A stretch of DNA of 64,000 nucleotides, from NCBI GenBank assembly GCA_016710325.1, contig JADJXK010000002.1, positions 806,001-870,000 of the forward strand, in the 5' to 3' direction. The notes under the pieces were generated by a model, which made no database searches, was not told where the DNA came from, and saw only the letters and a list, made by a program, of their open reading frames with translations. This DNA is from Candidatus Leptofilum proximum. Its GTDB lineage: Bacteria; Chloroflexota; Anaerolineae; Promineifilales; Promineifilaceae. The position numbers were made by a program, and so were the translations under genes. Positions 32,312 to 39,520 of this stretch are shown here, one piece after another. Positions within the stretch are counted from its first letter, which is position 1. Each line of letters opens with the position of its first letter.

Positions 32312-33424
32312 CTAAGCCGACTGCACCCTCGGGAACAGCTCCGGCCGCATCGCCGCCATGCGCAGCATGTGCCTGATGTGTCTACCAGAGATGATGCCGA
32401 TGATACGGCCGTATTCCACCACTGGCAGCGCGTTCAACTGTTCATTGCTCAGCCGCTGCTGCACATCATAAAGGTCGGTCGTGAGCGAAACCGGCTGAAC
32501 ATCTCGCGCCATCACGGCAGCGACCGTCTGGTCTGGACCGTCATTCTGCAAGGCAGTCATCAGTCGCTCATTGCCCAAGAAGCCGACATAGGTGCCAAAA
32601 TGCGCCACCGGGAAGTCCGTCAAGCCGCGGGCGGTCCAGTTAACGACGTTGCGCAAACTGTCGGCCGGGTCTAAAACCGGGACCTGGTTGCTGTACGCCT
32701 GCTGCACCGTGTATCCGCGCAGCCGCTGGCGGAACTGCACCATCTGCGCCTCCTGGGTCGCCCCAGAGAAGATGAAGAGGGCGATTAGCACGCTAAAAAA
32801 CTGGCCGTTCAACAGACCGTAAATACCAAACAGCACGGCCAAAACACGGCCGATTCCCGCCGCAATTTTAGTCGCACGGCCGTAATCCAGTTTCATGGCC
32901 ATCGCTGCCCGCAGCACCCGTCCCCCGTCCATGGGGAACGCCGGGATCATGTTAAACAACGCCAAAATCACGTTGTAGAAAAAGATAAACGAGAAAATGG
33001 AACCAAACGTCAGAGAGATGCCGCTGGTTAAGGGGTTGCTTAAAGGCAGGTTAAACAAAACAGCCGTACCGCCCATCAGAATCGCCAGGACTACGTTAAC
33101 CGTTGGTCCCGCCAGGGCAATCACCAGCTCCTGCTTGGGATTGTCGGGCATGTGGCGCAGCTGGGCCACGCCGCCAATGGGCAGCAGCACAATGCGCTCC
33201 ACCGGCACACCGTAGTTTAGCGCCGCGAAGCTGTGGCCCAATTCATGCAAAGTCACCAGCACAAAAAGCAGCGAGATAGAAATCACGCCAAAAAGGGCGC
33301 CTGCCAGGCCACCACCAGCCAGCACGCCAAACTGAAACGCCGCCCAGATCAAAATTAGCGGAAATGTCAGGTGAACGCGAATATCAATGCCGCGGACAGA
33401 AAACAGTTTCAACGAGCTGTTCAT
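32312..33424 (-). CDS. Site-2 protease (M50) with CBS pair
   Basis: A 370-residue intramembrane zinc protease. HELGH lies in the third helix region (about residue 60) and NMIPAFPMDGGRV carries the third ligand Asp (about residue 167). Residues about 245-360 form a CBS-type pair (VAAVMARDVQPVSLTTDLYDVQ, LPVVEYGRIIGIISG). This SpoIVFB-like architecture often uses the CBS pair to sense nucleotides. Substrate is unknown. A long noncoding tract with a terminator and tRNA fragment lies upstream. Confidence 0.9.
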   Translation of the reverse strand: MNSSLKLFSVRGIDIRVHLTFPLILIWAAFQFGVLAGGGLAGALFGVISISLLFVLVTLHELGHSFAALNYGVPVERIVLLPIGGVAQLRHMPDNPKQELVIALAGPTVNVVLAILMGGTAVLFNLPLSNPLTSGISLTFGSIFSFIFFYNVILALFNMIPAFPMDGGRVLRAAMAMKLDYGRATKIAAGIGRVLAVLFGIYGLLNGQFFSVLIALFIFSGATQEAQMVQFRQRLRGYTVQQAYSNQVPVLDPADSLRNVVNWTARGLTDFPVAHFGTYVGFLGNERLMTALQNDGPDQTVAAVMARDVQPVSLTTDLYDVQQRLSNEQLNALPVVEYGRIIGIISGRHIRHMLRMAAMRPELFPRVQSA

Positions 33425-33577
33425 GTATTACTTCCTTTAGAACGAGAGAGCCAATTGGTTTTGGCTCTTACATACGCAGAGAAGACACTCTCTGAGAATT
33501 GGTTTATGAAGACATGATTTAGCCTAAGGGAAAACTGTATAAAAATTGTTAGCGGGGTATTAGGGCAGTATGAGTAC

Positions 33578-33608
33578 AAAAAAACCTCCATGCCAAATGG
33601 CATGGAGG
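33578..33608 (-). terminator. Rho-independent terminator behind the tRNA fragment
   Basis: On the minus strand CCTCCATGCCA pairs perfectly with TGGCATGGAGG (11 bp) and is followed by seven T. It is 13 bases downstream of the tRNA-Arg 3' end, so it is the original terminator of that tRNA gene. The gap 33425-33577 holds nothing else I can support. Confidence 0.85.
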
Positions 33609-33620
33609 TCAATCTTTGAG

Positions 33621-33662
33621 TACGCCCTGAGAGACTCGAACTCCCGACCTTCTGGTTCGTAG
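33621..33662 (-). other. Attachment site: 3' half of tRNA-Arg(ACG)
   Basis: The minus strand reads an anticodon loop CTACGAA, the 3' anticodon stem CCAGA, variable loop, a T-arm GGGAGTTCGAGTCTCTC and the acceptor strand AGGGCGT. CCA is not encoded. The 5' half (acceptor, D-arm, 5' anticodon stem) is absent: the sequence upstream of the loop is unrelated. This is the pattern left at the distal end of an element that integrates at the anticodon loop of a tRNA gene. The int gene lies 150 bp away. Confidence 0.8.
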
Positions 33663-33811
33663 AATGACGTCCATTTAAGCAGTACTGTCAATATATGGGT
33701 AATTTAAAGGGGTTTAAGGGTATTTAAACTATATTTTGGGGTAATTTAAACGATGGTTTTTCCATTATTTCCATTGTTTTTCACCCTGGTTGCTACGGTT
33801 GTTGCTACGGT

Positions 33812-34894
33812 TTAGGATTTAAATATACCATCCATCTTCTCAGCTGCTTCTGAGTGAATACCTTTAATGACGTGGCTGTAAGTGTCCAACGTGAGTGTAA
33901 TGCTGCTATGCCCTAACAGTTCCTGCACTTTCTTCGGATGAACGTCCTTTGTCAACAGGATGGTAGCTGCGGTATGTCTTAAATCATGGAAACGGATTCT
34001 GGGAATATCTAGGTTATCTAGCACACTGTAATAGTGCCTCAGTAAATTCCTTGGCGCGACAGGCGTGTTATTGGATGTGGTAAAGACGAACCCAACTCCC
34101 CCACCCAATTCTTTCAAGGCGTTGATCACGATTTCGGGCAGCGAAATTTTTCTGCGAGACCCATGCGTTTTTGGTTTCCCAACAACAGGCTTTCCCCTTA
34201 TTTCAGATACTGTTTTCTGGATGCTCACCGTCTTTCTATCAAAGTCGATGTTTTCCCATTCCAACCCCAATATCTCTCCCCTTCTCGCCCCTGTCGTAAG
34301 CGCAATCAGATAAATCGCATACCAGCGATGCTCTCTTACAGCTCGTAAAAATTCTTGTGACTGTTCAACATTCCAAACTTCGGGCACGCTCTTTTCGGGT
34401 CGTGGTGGCGTCACAGAACCACAAGGATTCTTGTGGATCAATCCCCACTTTACTGCTTCATTTAGGGCACGCCGGATGACAGAGTGAAGATGCAGAACGG
34501 TTTTCTTTGAAAGACCTGAATCTATTTTGTCGCTGTACAATTTTTGTAGGTGATGAGGTTTGAGATTAGCCAGTTTAAGTCTGCCGATTTCTGGAAGTAC
34601 ATGTTTCTCAATCAGCCATTTGTAAGAAGAATAGGTTTTTGGTTTAAGCGTATGTTTGGCTGATTCCTCTAGGAACTTGGCAAAAAATCCTAAAAGAGTG
34701 ATCCTTTCGTCAACGAGCGAGTCATTCTCTTTCAAAAGGTTTCTGTACTCCAAGAGCCAATCCTTAACGACCTGCTGCTTTTTGCTTCTCTTCTTTTTTC
34801 TTTTGCCATTTGGCAAGGTTACCTCAGCGATCCAAGTGTTTTCGCTATCTGAAAAATATAGCGATCCTTCACCGTCAGAACGTTTTTTTGCCAT
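33812..34894 (-). CDS. int: Tyrosine recombinase (phage/ICE-type integrase)
   Basis: 360 residues from the ATG at 34894, which has AGGGGTG upstream; an extension to 34948 is possible. An N-terminal AP2-like arm-binding domain (GEGSLYFSDSENTWIAEV, PNGKRKKKRSKK) precedes a SAM-like core-binding domain and the catalytic domain with Arg in TTGARRGEILGL, HxxR in HDLRHTAATIL, and the final His and Tyr in LGHSSITLTLDTYSH. All catalytic residues are present. It lies beside its likely att site and should mediate integration into tRNA-Arg. Confidence 0.95.
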   Translation of the reverse strand: MAKKRSDGEGSLYFSDSENTWIAEVTLPNGKRKKKRSKKQQVVKDWLLEYRNLLKENDSLVDERITLLGFFAKFLEESAKHTLKPKTYSSYKWLIEKHVLPEIGRLKLANLKPHHLQKLYSDKIDSGLSKKTVLHLHSVIRRALNEAVKWGLIHKNPCGSVTPPRPEKSVPEVWNVEQSQEFLRAVREHRWYAIYLIALTTGARRGEILGLEWENIDFDRKTVSIQKTVSEIRGKPVVGKPKTHGSRRKISLPEIVINALKELGGGVGFVFTTSNNTPVAPRNLLRHYYSVLDNLDIPRIRFHDLRHTAATILLTKDVHPKKVQELLGHSSITLTLDTYSHVIKGIHSEAAEKMDGIFKS

Positions 34895-34979
34895 TACCAA
34901 CACCCCTACAAAACGTGCTTTCTGGCTTTGTGAGTTCGATGGAGACACGTGTTACGAGTTGAAGTTATACCTACCACTA

Positions 34980-35007
34980 TTGATATTTCCTACCCCCTCA
35001 TTATAAC
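34980..35007 (+). promoter_or_regulatory. Candidate promoter of the SprT-like gene
   Basis: TTGATA (34980-34985), 16-bp spacer and TATAAC (35002-35007), followed by ATAAC-ATGC-GTTAT, a short palindrome that may be an operator. Confidence 0.4.
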
Positions 35008-35042
35008 ATGCGTTATCAAGGTTTTTTAAAACACCAGAGGTG

Positions 35043-35822
35043 ATGGAGCGTGAATTACCAGACATAGCCAGACGTGGAGTCCCACTGGAGCAGCCGAATC
35101 CTCAACCCGAAATCAGGAAGGTTGCCGAAACAGCCAGATGGGATTTTCAACAAGAAGCAATTAAGCTCTACAGGCGAGCGGATGTGATCATTGATAGATT
35201 TTATCCGGTCATCCATACCCCCCAATTTCAGGGCCGACTTCCCTCAGTTTTGATAGCGATTGATTCAGAAAGAAATAGAAAGGTACTGGCAAGTTATAGT
35301 TTGGTACCCGATGAATACGGTTTGTCTTTTAAAATCAACATGAACAAGCAACATTACATTGACGACACGGATGATGAGGGCAACAAAATTAAGAAATGGC
35401 GCTACGGCGAATGGGCACAGATGGAAACCCTCGTGCACGAGATTGGCCACCACTGGCAGCAGATGTTAGGTGAAAATCCATACAAAATCGGTTCAAGAGT
35501 TACTCACAACAAAGAATTTTGTGACAAGATGGCTCAGCTTGGGATCCACTGTGCCTCAGAAGGCTACCACATAAAAATAGCAGACCTAGACTCCCCTTTC
35601 GGCCAGCTTATGCAGGAATGGGGCATCAAACCGCCGGAGGATGTGCCCCAGGAAAACTTCGAGATTCATTGGTTCAGAGAGCATTTCAAAGACCGGGAGA
35701 AGAAAGGCAGAAGTACCCTTCGAAAATTTAGTTGTGGTTGCGGACAAAACATACGAGTCGGCAAAAAAGATTGGCCTGGGGCAGTGTGTAACTCCTGTGG
35801 AAGCCAGTACAACCAAGATTGA
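35043..35822 (+). CDS. SprT-like zinc metalloprotein with C-terminal zinc ribbon
   Basis: A 259-residue protein. The central SprT-type motif is LVHEIGHHWQ (HExxH, about residues 132-141), with a further His in RVTHNKEFC as third ligand. The C-terminus has CGCGQNIRVGKKDW and CNSCG, four cysteines of a zinc ribbon as in SprT family proteins. SprT-like genes are frequent on plasmids and ICEs; a protease role at DNA-protein complexes is suggested by analogy with Spartan. The start is ATG 35043 (GTG 35040 is just before); the RBS is weak and close. Confidence 0.82.
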   Translation: MERELPDIARRGVPLEQPNPQPEIRKVAETARWDFQQEAIKLYRRADVIIDRFYPVIHTPQFQGRLPSVLIAIDSERNRKVLASYSLVPDEYGLSFKINMNKQHYIDDTDDEGNKIKKWRYGEWAQMETLVHEIGHHWQQMLGENPYKIGSRVTHNKEFCDKMAQLGIHCASEGYHIKIADLDSPFGQLMQEWGIKPPEDVPQENFEIHWFREHFKDREKKGRSTLRKFSCGCGQNIRVGKKDWPGAVCNSCGSQYNQD

Positions 35823-35877
35823 TCTGTTTTGAGCCACCGGAACCCAAGGTAACTCCTCAGTCCATTCAATTTAACGC

Positions 35878-35930
35878 TTGACAAGCATGGAAGAAAAATG
35901 TTTATACTAATCAACGTGTCCCTGATTAGT
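35878..35930 (+). promoter_or_regulatory. Promoter and operator of the partition operon
   Basis: TTGACA (35878-35883), 19-bp spacer and TATACT (35903-35908). An exact 8-bp inverted repeat ACTAATCA-N9-TGATTAGT (35906-35930) overlaps the -10 and the start of transcription. The RHH protein encoded next is the natural candidate to bind it. Confidence 0.7.
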
Positions 35931-35937
35931 ACCACTT

Positions 35938-36108
35938 ATGACCCATAACAAAAACGGCAATCAAATTAACGAAGAGTTGATCAAGTTCAAAGCCCCCAAA
36001 GAACTAAAAAATCAACTGCAACTTCTTGCTCAACAGAGGAATATATCTCTCTCTTCCCTCCTTCGACTGATTTCAACTGAATATGTGAAACGAAATATAA
36101 CGCCATGA
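35938..36108 (+). CDS. Ribbon-helix-helix protein (small partition/repressor protein)
   Basis: A 56-residue protein from the ATG at 35938 with the RHH pattern: beta strand LIKFKAPKEL, helix KNQLQLLAQQRNI, helix SLSSLLRLISTEYVKR. The stop overlaps the parA start (ATGA at 36105). An RHH protein next to a Walker-type ParA recalls the omega-delta partition pair of pSM19035, where omega binds short tandem repeats and represses its promoter. The 8-bp inverted repeat in the promoter and the 8-bp iterons downstream support that reading. It is too small to have been noticed easily. Confidence 0.75.
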   Translation: MTHNKNGNQINEELIKFKAPKELKNQLQLLAQQRNISLSSLLRLISTEYVKRNITP

Positions 36109-36866
36109 TAATCTCGGTTGCCAATCAAAAAGGAGGGGTCGCCAAAAGCACAACAGCAATTAACTTGGCCGCTGGTTTGTCGCTTGAAGGATACAAAGTG
36201 CTACTAATTGATACAGACCCGCAAACTAACGCCACGAGGGTTTTTATCCATCCCGATGTGGAAATTGAGGCGGATAAATCACTCTACAGTGCTATCATAA
36301 AGTTCTCTCCCCTCTCCCCAATTATTCGTGAAACCAAAACAGATAATCTGCATATTGTCCCTTCTCACATTCGTCTTTCCAGTGCCGATTTAGAGTTAGC
36401 CCAGGCATTTGACAACCGCAGTGAACGGTTGAAGAAAGCCCTTAGCAAGATACGTGACCGCTACGATTATGTGATTATTGACAATCCCCCCTCACTAGGA
36501 TTGCTTACGATTAACTCATTTGTAGCCAGCGAGAAGCTCATCATTCCTGTGTCTACTGGCTTCTTTGCCTTAACCGGTTTGGTTCAGCTTCAAGAAACCA
36601 TTGATATGGTAAGGCAAACACAACTCAATCCCGAACTTGAAATTATGGGGGTGTTATGTACGTTTTCTGATCACACCAATGTATCCAAGGATGTAGAAAA
36701 TCAGTTGAGAGAATATTTTGGAGATCAGGTATTTACCACGACTATTCCTAAAAATGTAAGTTTAGAAGAAGCTCATTCCAATCACACGCACGTTTTTGAT
36801 CATGCACCAAATAGTTCAGGAGCTAAAGCATACAAAGCGTTTATCAAAGAAGTATTGACCAAATGA
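36105..36866 (+). CDS. parA: ParA-family partition ATPase
   Basis: A 253-residue Walker ATPase without N-terminal HTH (type Ib-like). The deviant Walker A is NQKGGVAKSTTAIN (residues 7-20), A' motif LIDTDPQTNATR, Walker B YVIIDNPPSLG. In most ParA the Walker A reads KGGVGKT; here Ala replaces the middle Gly, as in a subset of plasmid and phage ParAs. It is coupled at both ends by ATGA overlaps to the RHH gene and the 36863 gene. Expected to move the element over the nucleoid. Confidence 0.94.
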   Translation: MIISVANQKGGVAKSTTAINLAAGLSLEGYKVLLIDTDPQTNATRVFIHPDVEIEADKSLYSAIIKFSPLSPIIRETKTDNLHIVPSHIRLSSADLELAQAFDNRSERLKKALSKIRDRYDYVIIDNPPSLGLLTINSFVASEKLIIPVSTGFFALTGLVQLQETIDMVRQTQLNPELEIMGVLCTFSDHTNVSKDVENQLREYFGDQVFTTTIPKNVSLEEAHSNHTHVFDHAPNSSGAKAYKAFIKEVLTK

Positions 36867-37306
36867 CAAAAAAATCTGGCCTGGCCGACAGCCCATTTTT
36901 CATCAAGCCGCAACCTCGTCCACCCGAAGCTGAGGTCACTCCCCTTGTTAAGCAAAAAAAACCTCGAATCAAAGAGAAAAAGGTCAAGCAAGAAATCGTG
37001 GTATCACGACACCACGATACCACGCAACCAAGCAACCATGACACCACGGTTTCACGGTATCACGATACCATTGTTGAATTATTGAGAAAAACAGTAAAAA
37101 TTGTCGGAAAGGAAGCGGCTACCCATCGTTTTACAGTTGAAGAAAAAAAGGCTATCAAAAAAATCGTCTTTACTTACGAAGATCAAGGTGTCCTCACAAG
37201 TGAAAACGAAATTACGCGGATTGCGGTTAACTACCTCATTGAAGATTACGAACAAAACGGTGAAAGTAGTCTATTAGACAAAGTATTGAAAGCGCTGAAT
37301 ACATGA
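36863..37306 (+). CDS. Partition partner with iteron-encoded segment
   Basis: A 147-residue basic protein coupled to parA by ATGA. The N-terminal 50 residues are Pro/Lys rich. A middle part (about 46-70: VVSRHHDTTQP, SNHDTTVSRYHDTI) is the translation of the 8-bp ACCA-N4 repeats, so the DNA site itself is part of the coding sequence. The C-terminal about 75 residues look folded and helical (LLRKTVKIVGKEAATHRFT, EEKKAIKKIVFTYEDQG, NEITRIAVNYLIEDY). I know similar sequences only as hypothetical plasmid and ICE proteins. A role as second centromere-binding or adaptor protein is an inference. Confidence 0.75.
   Translation: MTKKSGLADSPFFIKPQPRPPEAEVTPLVKQKKPRIKEKKVKQEIVVSRHHDTTQPSNHDTTVSRYHDTIVELLRKTVKIVGKEAATHRFTVEEKKAIKKIVFTYEDQGVLTSENEITRIAVNYLIEDYEQNGESSLLDKVLKALNT
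36997..37069. repeat. 8-bp iterons (ACCA-N4) and GGTATC/GATACC palindromes, site 1
   Basis: ACCA recurs every 8 bases five times (37011-37050). It is bracketed by CGTGGTATC-N10-GATACCACG (36997-37024) and GGTATC-AC-GATACC (37056-37069). It lies inside the parA partner gene. It is a candidate centromere or replication-initiator site. Confidence 0.7.
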
Positions 37307-37367
37307 TACCATGCAACCACGACACCATGACACCACGGTTTCATGGTATCAACCAAGCAACCACGGT
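37302..37367. repeat. 8-bp iterons, site 2
   Basis: CATGATACCATG begins over the stop codon of the partner gene. ACCA then recurs at 8-base steps four times, followed by CATGGTATC (37342-37350) and two further ACCA units. The order of motifs copies site 1. It lies just upstream of the structured RNA. Confidence 0.7.
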
Positions 37368-37410
37368 GCATTTTACCCCTTGATTACGCCCTAATCTTCA
37401 TGTCATAAAA

Positions 37411-38362
37411 AGGTGCCAATATCTTTGGCGGGAGTCCCACCGCAGCGGGTTAAAGCTGCGGCCGACCTTTCACACAGTGATAACCCATACAGGCTTAACG
37501 GTTGTTCAGCTCAACGGCTGAACTAAGGAGGGTAAAACCTTTCGAAGACACCTCAAGCGGAATTGGCGCTTTATTACCGAAAGAAATTTTTAAAATCGGT
37601 GCGACGCACCGCTTAGGAAAGTCTGGCGGGGAAGAGCTGGAGAAGGGAGGAATTAAATAGTATGGCTGGGAAGGGCGAAGCCCTTATAGGGTGAAGGCTG
37701 CTTGTGGCGAAATACGGCCGCACCCCGAGATTGAATCAGGGTGCGAGCGCAAATAGTAGGCGGCTTTTGGGCAAAGCCTTGTCCATTTTGAGTTCTTGTC
37801 CGCTCTGCGTCAAGAGGCAGCTGAAGCGAGTAACGGTTTACACCGTTTACAATCTGTACTCATCTTTTTGGCAAATATGAACACAGATTGTCGTACCGAG
37901 CTTGCAGCCGGTACATTTCACAACCCTGCGGCATCGAGCCTTGGCTTGTGACTGGAATGTTGCCTTGCCTCGGGGAGTCATCGTCTCATCCTCTTTTTCC
38001 CATCCTTCCAGGACGAAAAAGAGACTTCAACAATAACCCCCACTCGTCAAGCCAATGGTGTCAGCCTTTGCCTCACGGTGTTTCACACACGTCAGTCAAA
38101 GCCCGACTGCCTCGGCTCCGCCCTTAGACATTTTTCCCGCTGGGGCGACAAAAAATATCTAAGGGTACCCTGGCTGCTTCACGAGGCTTCGCCACTGTTC
38201 ATTCGCTGCGGCGGTACGCTGCGCCCACTGGTGTTTCCACACCAGCGACCTGGCTACAGCCGAGGCAGTCGGCCTACGGCCGACACCTGCGGGGCTGACG
38301 TTTTCCAGACCTTTTGTCAGCCCCTCCGAAATCGGAAGCCAAGCTTCGCTTGGCCTTTTTAT
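37411..38362 (+). ncRNA. Candidate large structured noncoding RNA (about 950 nt), class unknown
   Basis: No credible gene lies between 37307 and 38584, but stems are dense and ordered: 37415-37429, 37440-37461 (7 bp), 37504-37523 (GTTCAGC/GCTGAAC), 37671-37685 (6 bp, GAA loop), 37720-37744, 37762-37778, 37850-37890 (8 bp), 37893-37914, 37991-38023 (9 bp), a 15-bp long-range stem 38103-38117/38258-38272 that encloses an 8-bp (38121-38165) and a 7-bp (38228-38245) hairpin, a 9-bp stem 38291-38324, and a terminator at 38338. A weak promoter (TTGATT 37380, 17 bp, TCATAA) precedes it. Size and setting recall giant ornate RNAs of mobile elements (GOLLD, ROOL) or HEARO-type RNAs, but I recognise no signature. 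The 5' end is estimated. Confidence 0.65.
38338..38362 (+). terminator. Rho-independent terminator of the structured RNA
   Basis: GCCAAGC (38338-38344), TTC loop, GCTTGGC (38348-38354), then CTTTTTATTAT. A textbook terminator on the plus strand with no coding gene before it, so it most likely ends a noncoding transcript. Confidence 0.85.
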
Positions 38363-38563
38363 TATAATCCCTACCTGATACCTCTCTTGCTTTCCTAGAC
38401 AATAATAGAGGAGGGGAGAGAGCAATCCAGTAGGTGGATACCTCCTATGGTCTAAACAGTGTTTATGGTAGATCTGACAAAGCGAGAAGGGGCAAATAAT
38501 CGGAGGTAAGAGTCATTGTCAAATTTTTGTTTGGATAAGGCAGTTTTGAAACGGTTGCATTGT

Positions 38564-38575
38564 CATGATACCATG
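38564..38575. repeat. Isolated iteron motif, site 3
   Basis: CATGATACCATG, identical to the first 12 bases of site 2, lies 10 bp before the start of the replication-relaxation gene. Together with site 2 it brackets the structured RNA. The stretch 38363-38563 has no other feature I can support. Confidence 0.6.
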
Positions 38576-38584
38576 AACTAAACA

Positions 38585-39520
38585 ATGCCTGCCAGACGCA
38601 AACCATTCACCAGAAACAAGAAACCCCGAAAATTGTATCCCAATAAAAATACGAAAGAAGTTATGGCTGCCATCCACTCCTTTGAAGGTGTGATGACGCA
38701 TTCTCAAATTGTTCGTCTCTGTTTTCCAGGTTGCACGAGTTCGTGGCCTCTTGAACGGATGCAGCACTATTTTGACCACAGACTCATCAAGAAGATCGAT
38801 GCCTACAATGTCAACGGCCGTTTTCTTGGCGAAATGATTTACACCTTGGATACATATGGCGCATATACGGCAGCCAGATTCAAAGAGGCAGAGTGGTCAG
38901 ATTTCAAATGGAGGAGGAAGCCTCGTTGGATTACATTGATTCATGATCTGGCGATCAATGACGTGCGGTTGTCGATTGTTGAAGCCTGTCGTGAACAATC
39001 TTCTTTTTCTCTGCTCAAGTGGATATCGGAATATGAACTGAGCCAGGTATCGCCGCGAATACCAGGACGATTGGACAGCTTTTTTGTGTTGCAAAGAGAC
39101 AGGCAAACCAATCCCAGCTACGTAGAACAACTTGCCTTACACCTGGAAATTGATACCGGCAATCATCCCATCAAACGATTTATCAGCCGCAAGGTCAAAC
39201 CGATCTTGAAGTTCTTTGGTACAGATTCCTATGCTGACTTTTTTGGAGTAAGGGAGGGGGTCTGTTTGATTGCCACATCATCAGAAAAAAGGCTCCATAA
39301 TCTTAAAAAGGCGATAGAGGAGAATGGGGGAGCAGGGCTTTTCTATCTCACAACAATGGAGGCTATTTCAAAGGAGACCGTTTTAGCTACACCCATTTGG
39401 CGACTTGCAGGATCAGACGCTTCTTTCAGCCTGGAAAACTTGCCTTTGTCGCCAGTTGACGCTGGGGTATTGAATAACTTTTCCAGCACGCGGTACAGAC
39501 AAACGGTGCTGCCCATTTGA
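38585..39520 (+). CDS. Replication-relaxation family protein (Replic_Relax)
   Basis: A 311-residue protein. The N-terminal winged-helix-like part (MTHSQIVRLCFPG, MQHYFDHRLIKKID, GRFLGEMIYTLDTYGAYTAA) and the following IHDLAINDVRLSIVEACRE block are typical of the Replic_Relax family, which was defined on proteins with replication and relaxation roles in mobile elements. A basic N-terminus (RRKPFTRNKKPRK) precedes. The only ACGGCCGT of the element lies in it (about 38815). Its last 108 bp overlap the end of the convergent ATPase gene. Confidence 0.8.
   Translation: MPARRKPFTRNKKPRKLYPNKNTKEVMAAIHSFEGVMTHSQIVRLCFPGCTSSWPLERMQHYFDHRLIKKIDAYNVNGRFLGEMIYTLDTYGAYTAARFKEAEWSDFKWRRKPRWITLIHDLAINDVRLSIVEACREQSSFSLLKWISEYELSQVSPRIPGRLDSFFVLQRDRQTNPSYVEQLALHLEIDTGNHPIKRFISRKVKPILKFFGTDSYADFFGVREGVCLIATSSEKRLHNLKKAIEENGGAGLFYLTTMEAISKETVLATPIWRLAGSDASFSLENLPLSPVDAGVLNNFSSTRYRQTVLPI

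Noticed and set aside
37560..37780. RNase P RNA-like words (AGGAAAGTCTGGCGG, GGGTGAAGG)
   Set aside because: The words are not in the order or spacing of RNase P RNA, and no P4 partner was found. A mobile element is an unlikely place for it.
37411..38362. Group I or II intron, or an IscB omega RNA with a decayed gene
   Set aside because: No domain V-like hairpin, no P7/S signature and no trace of an HNH/RuvC, RT or homing endonuclease frame. The omega-RNA idea remains open for a model search but has no positive evidence.
37888..38398. Two plus-strand frames of 79 and 106 codons and a minus-strand frame of 88 codons inside the structured tract
   Set aside because: They run through the arms of perfect hairpins, have no ribosome site and no recognisable motif. 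The composition follows the stems, not codons.
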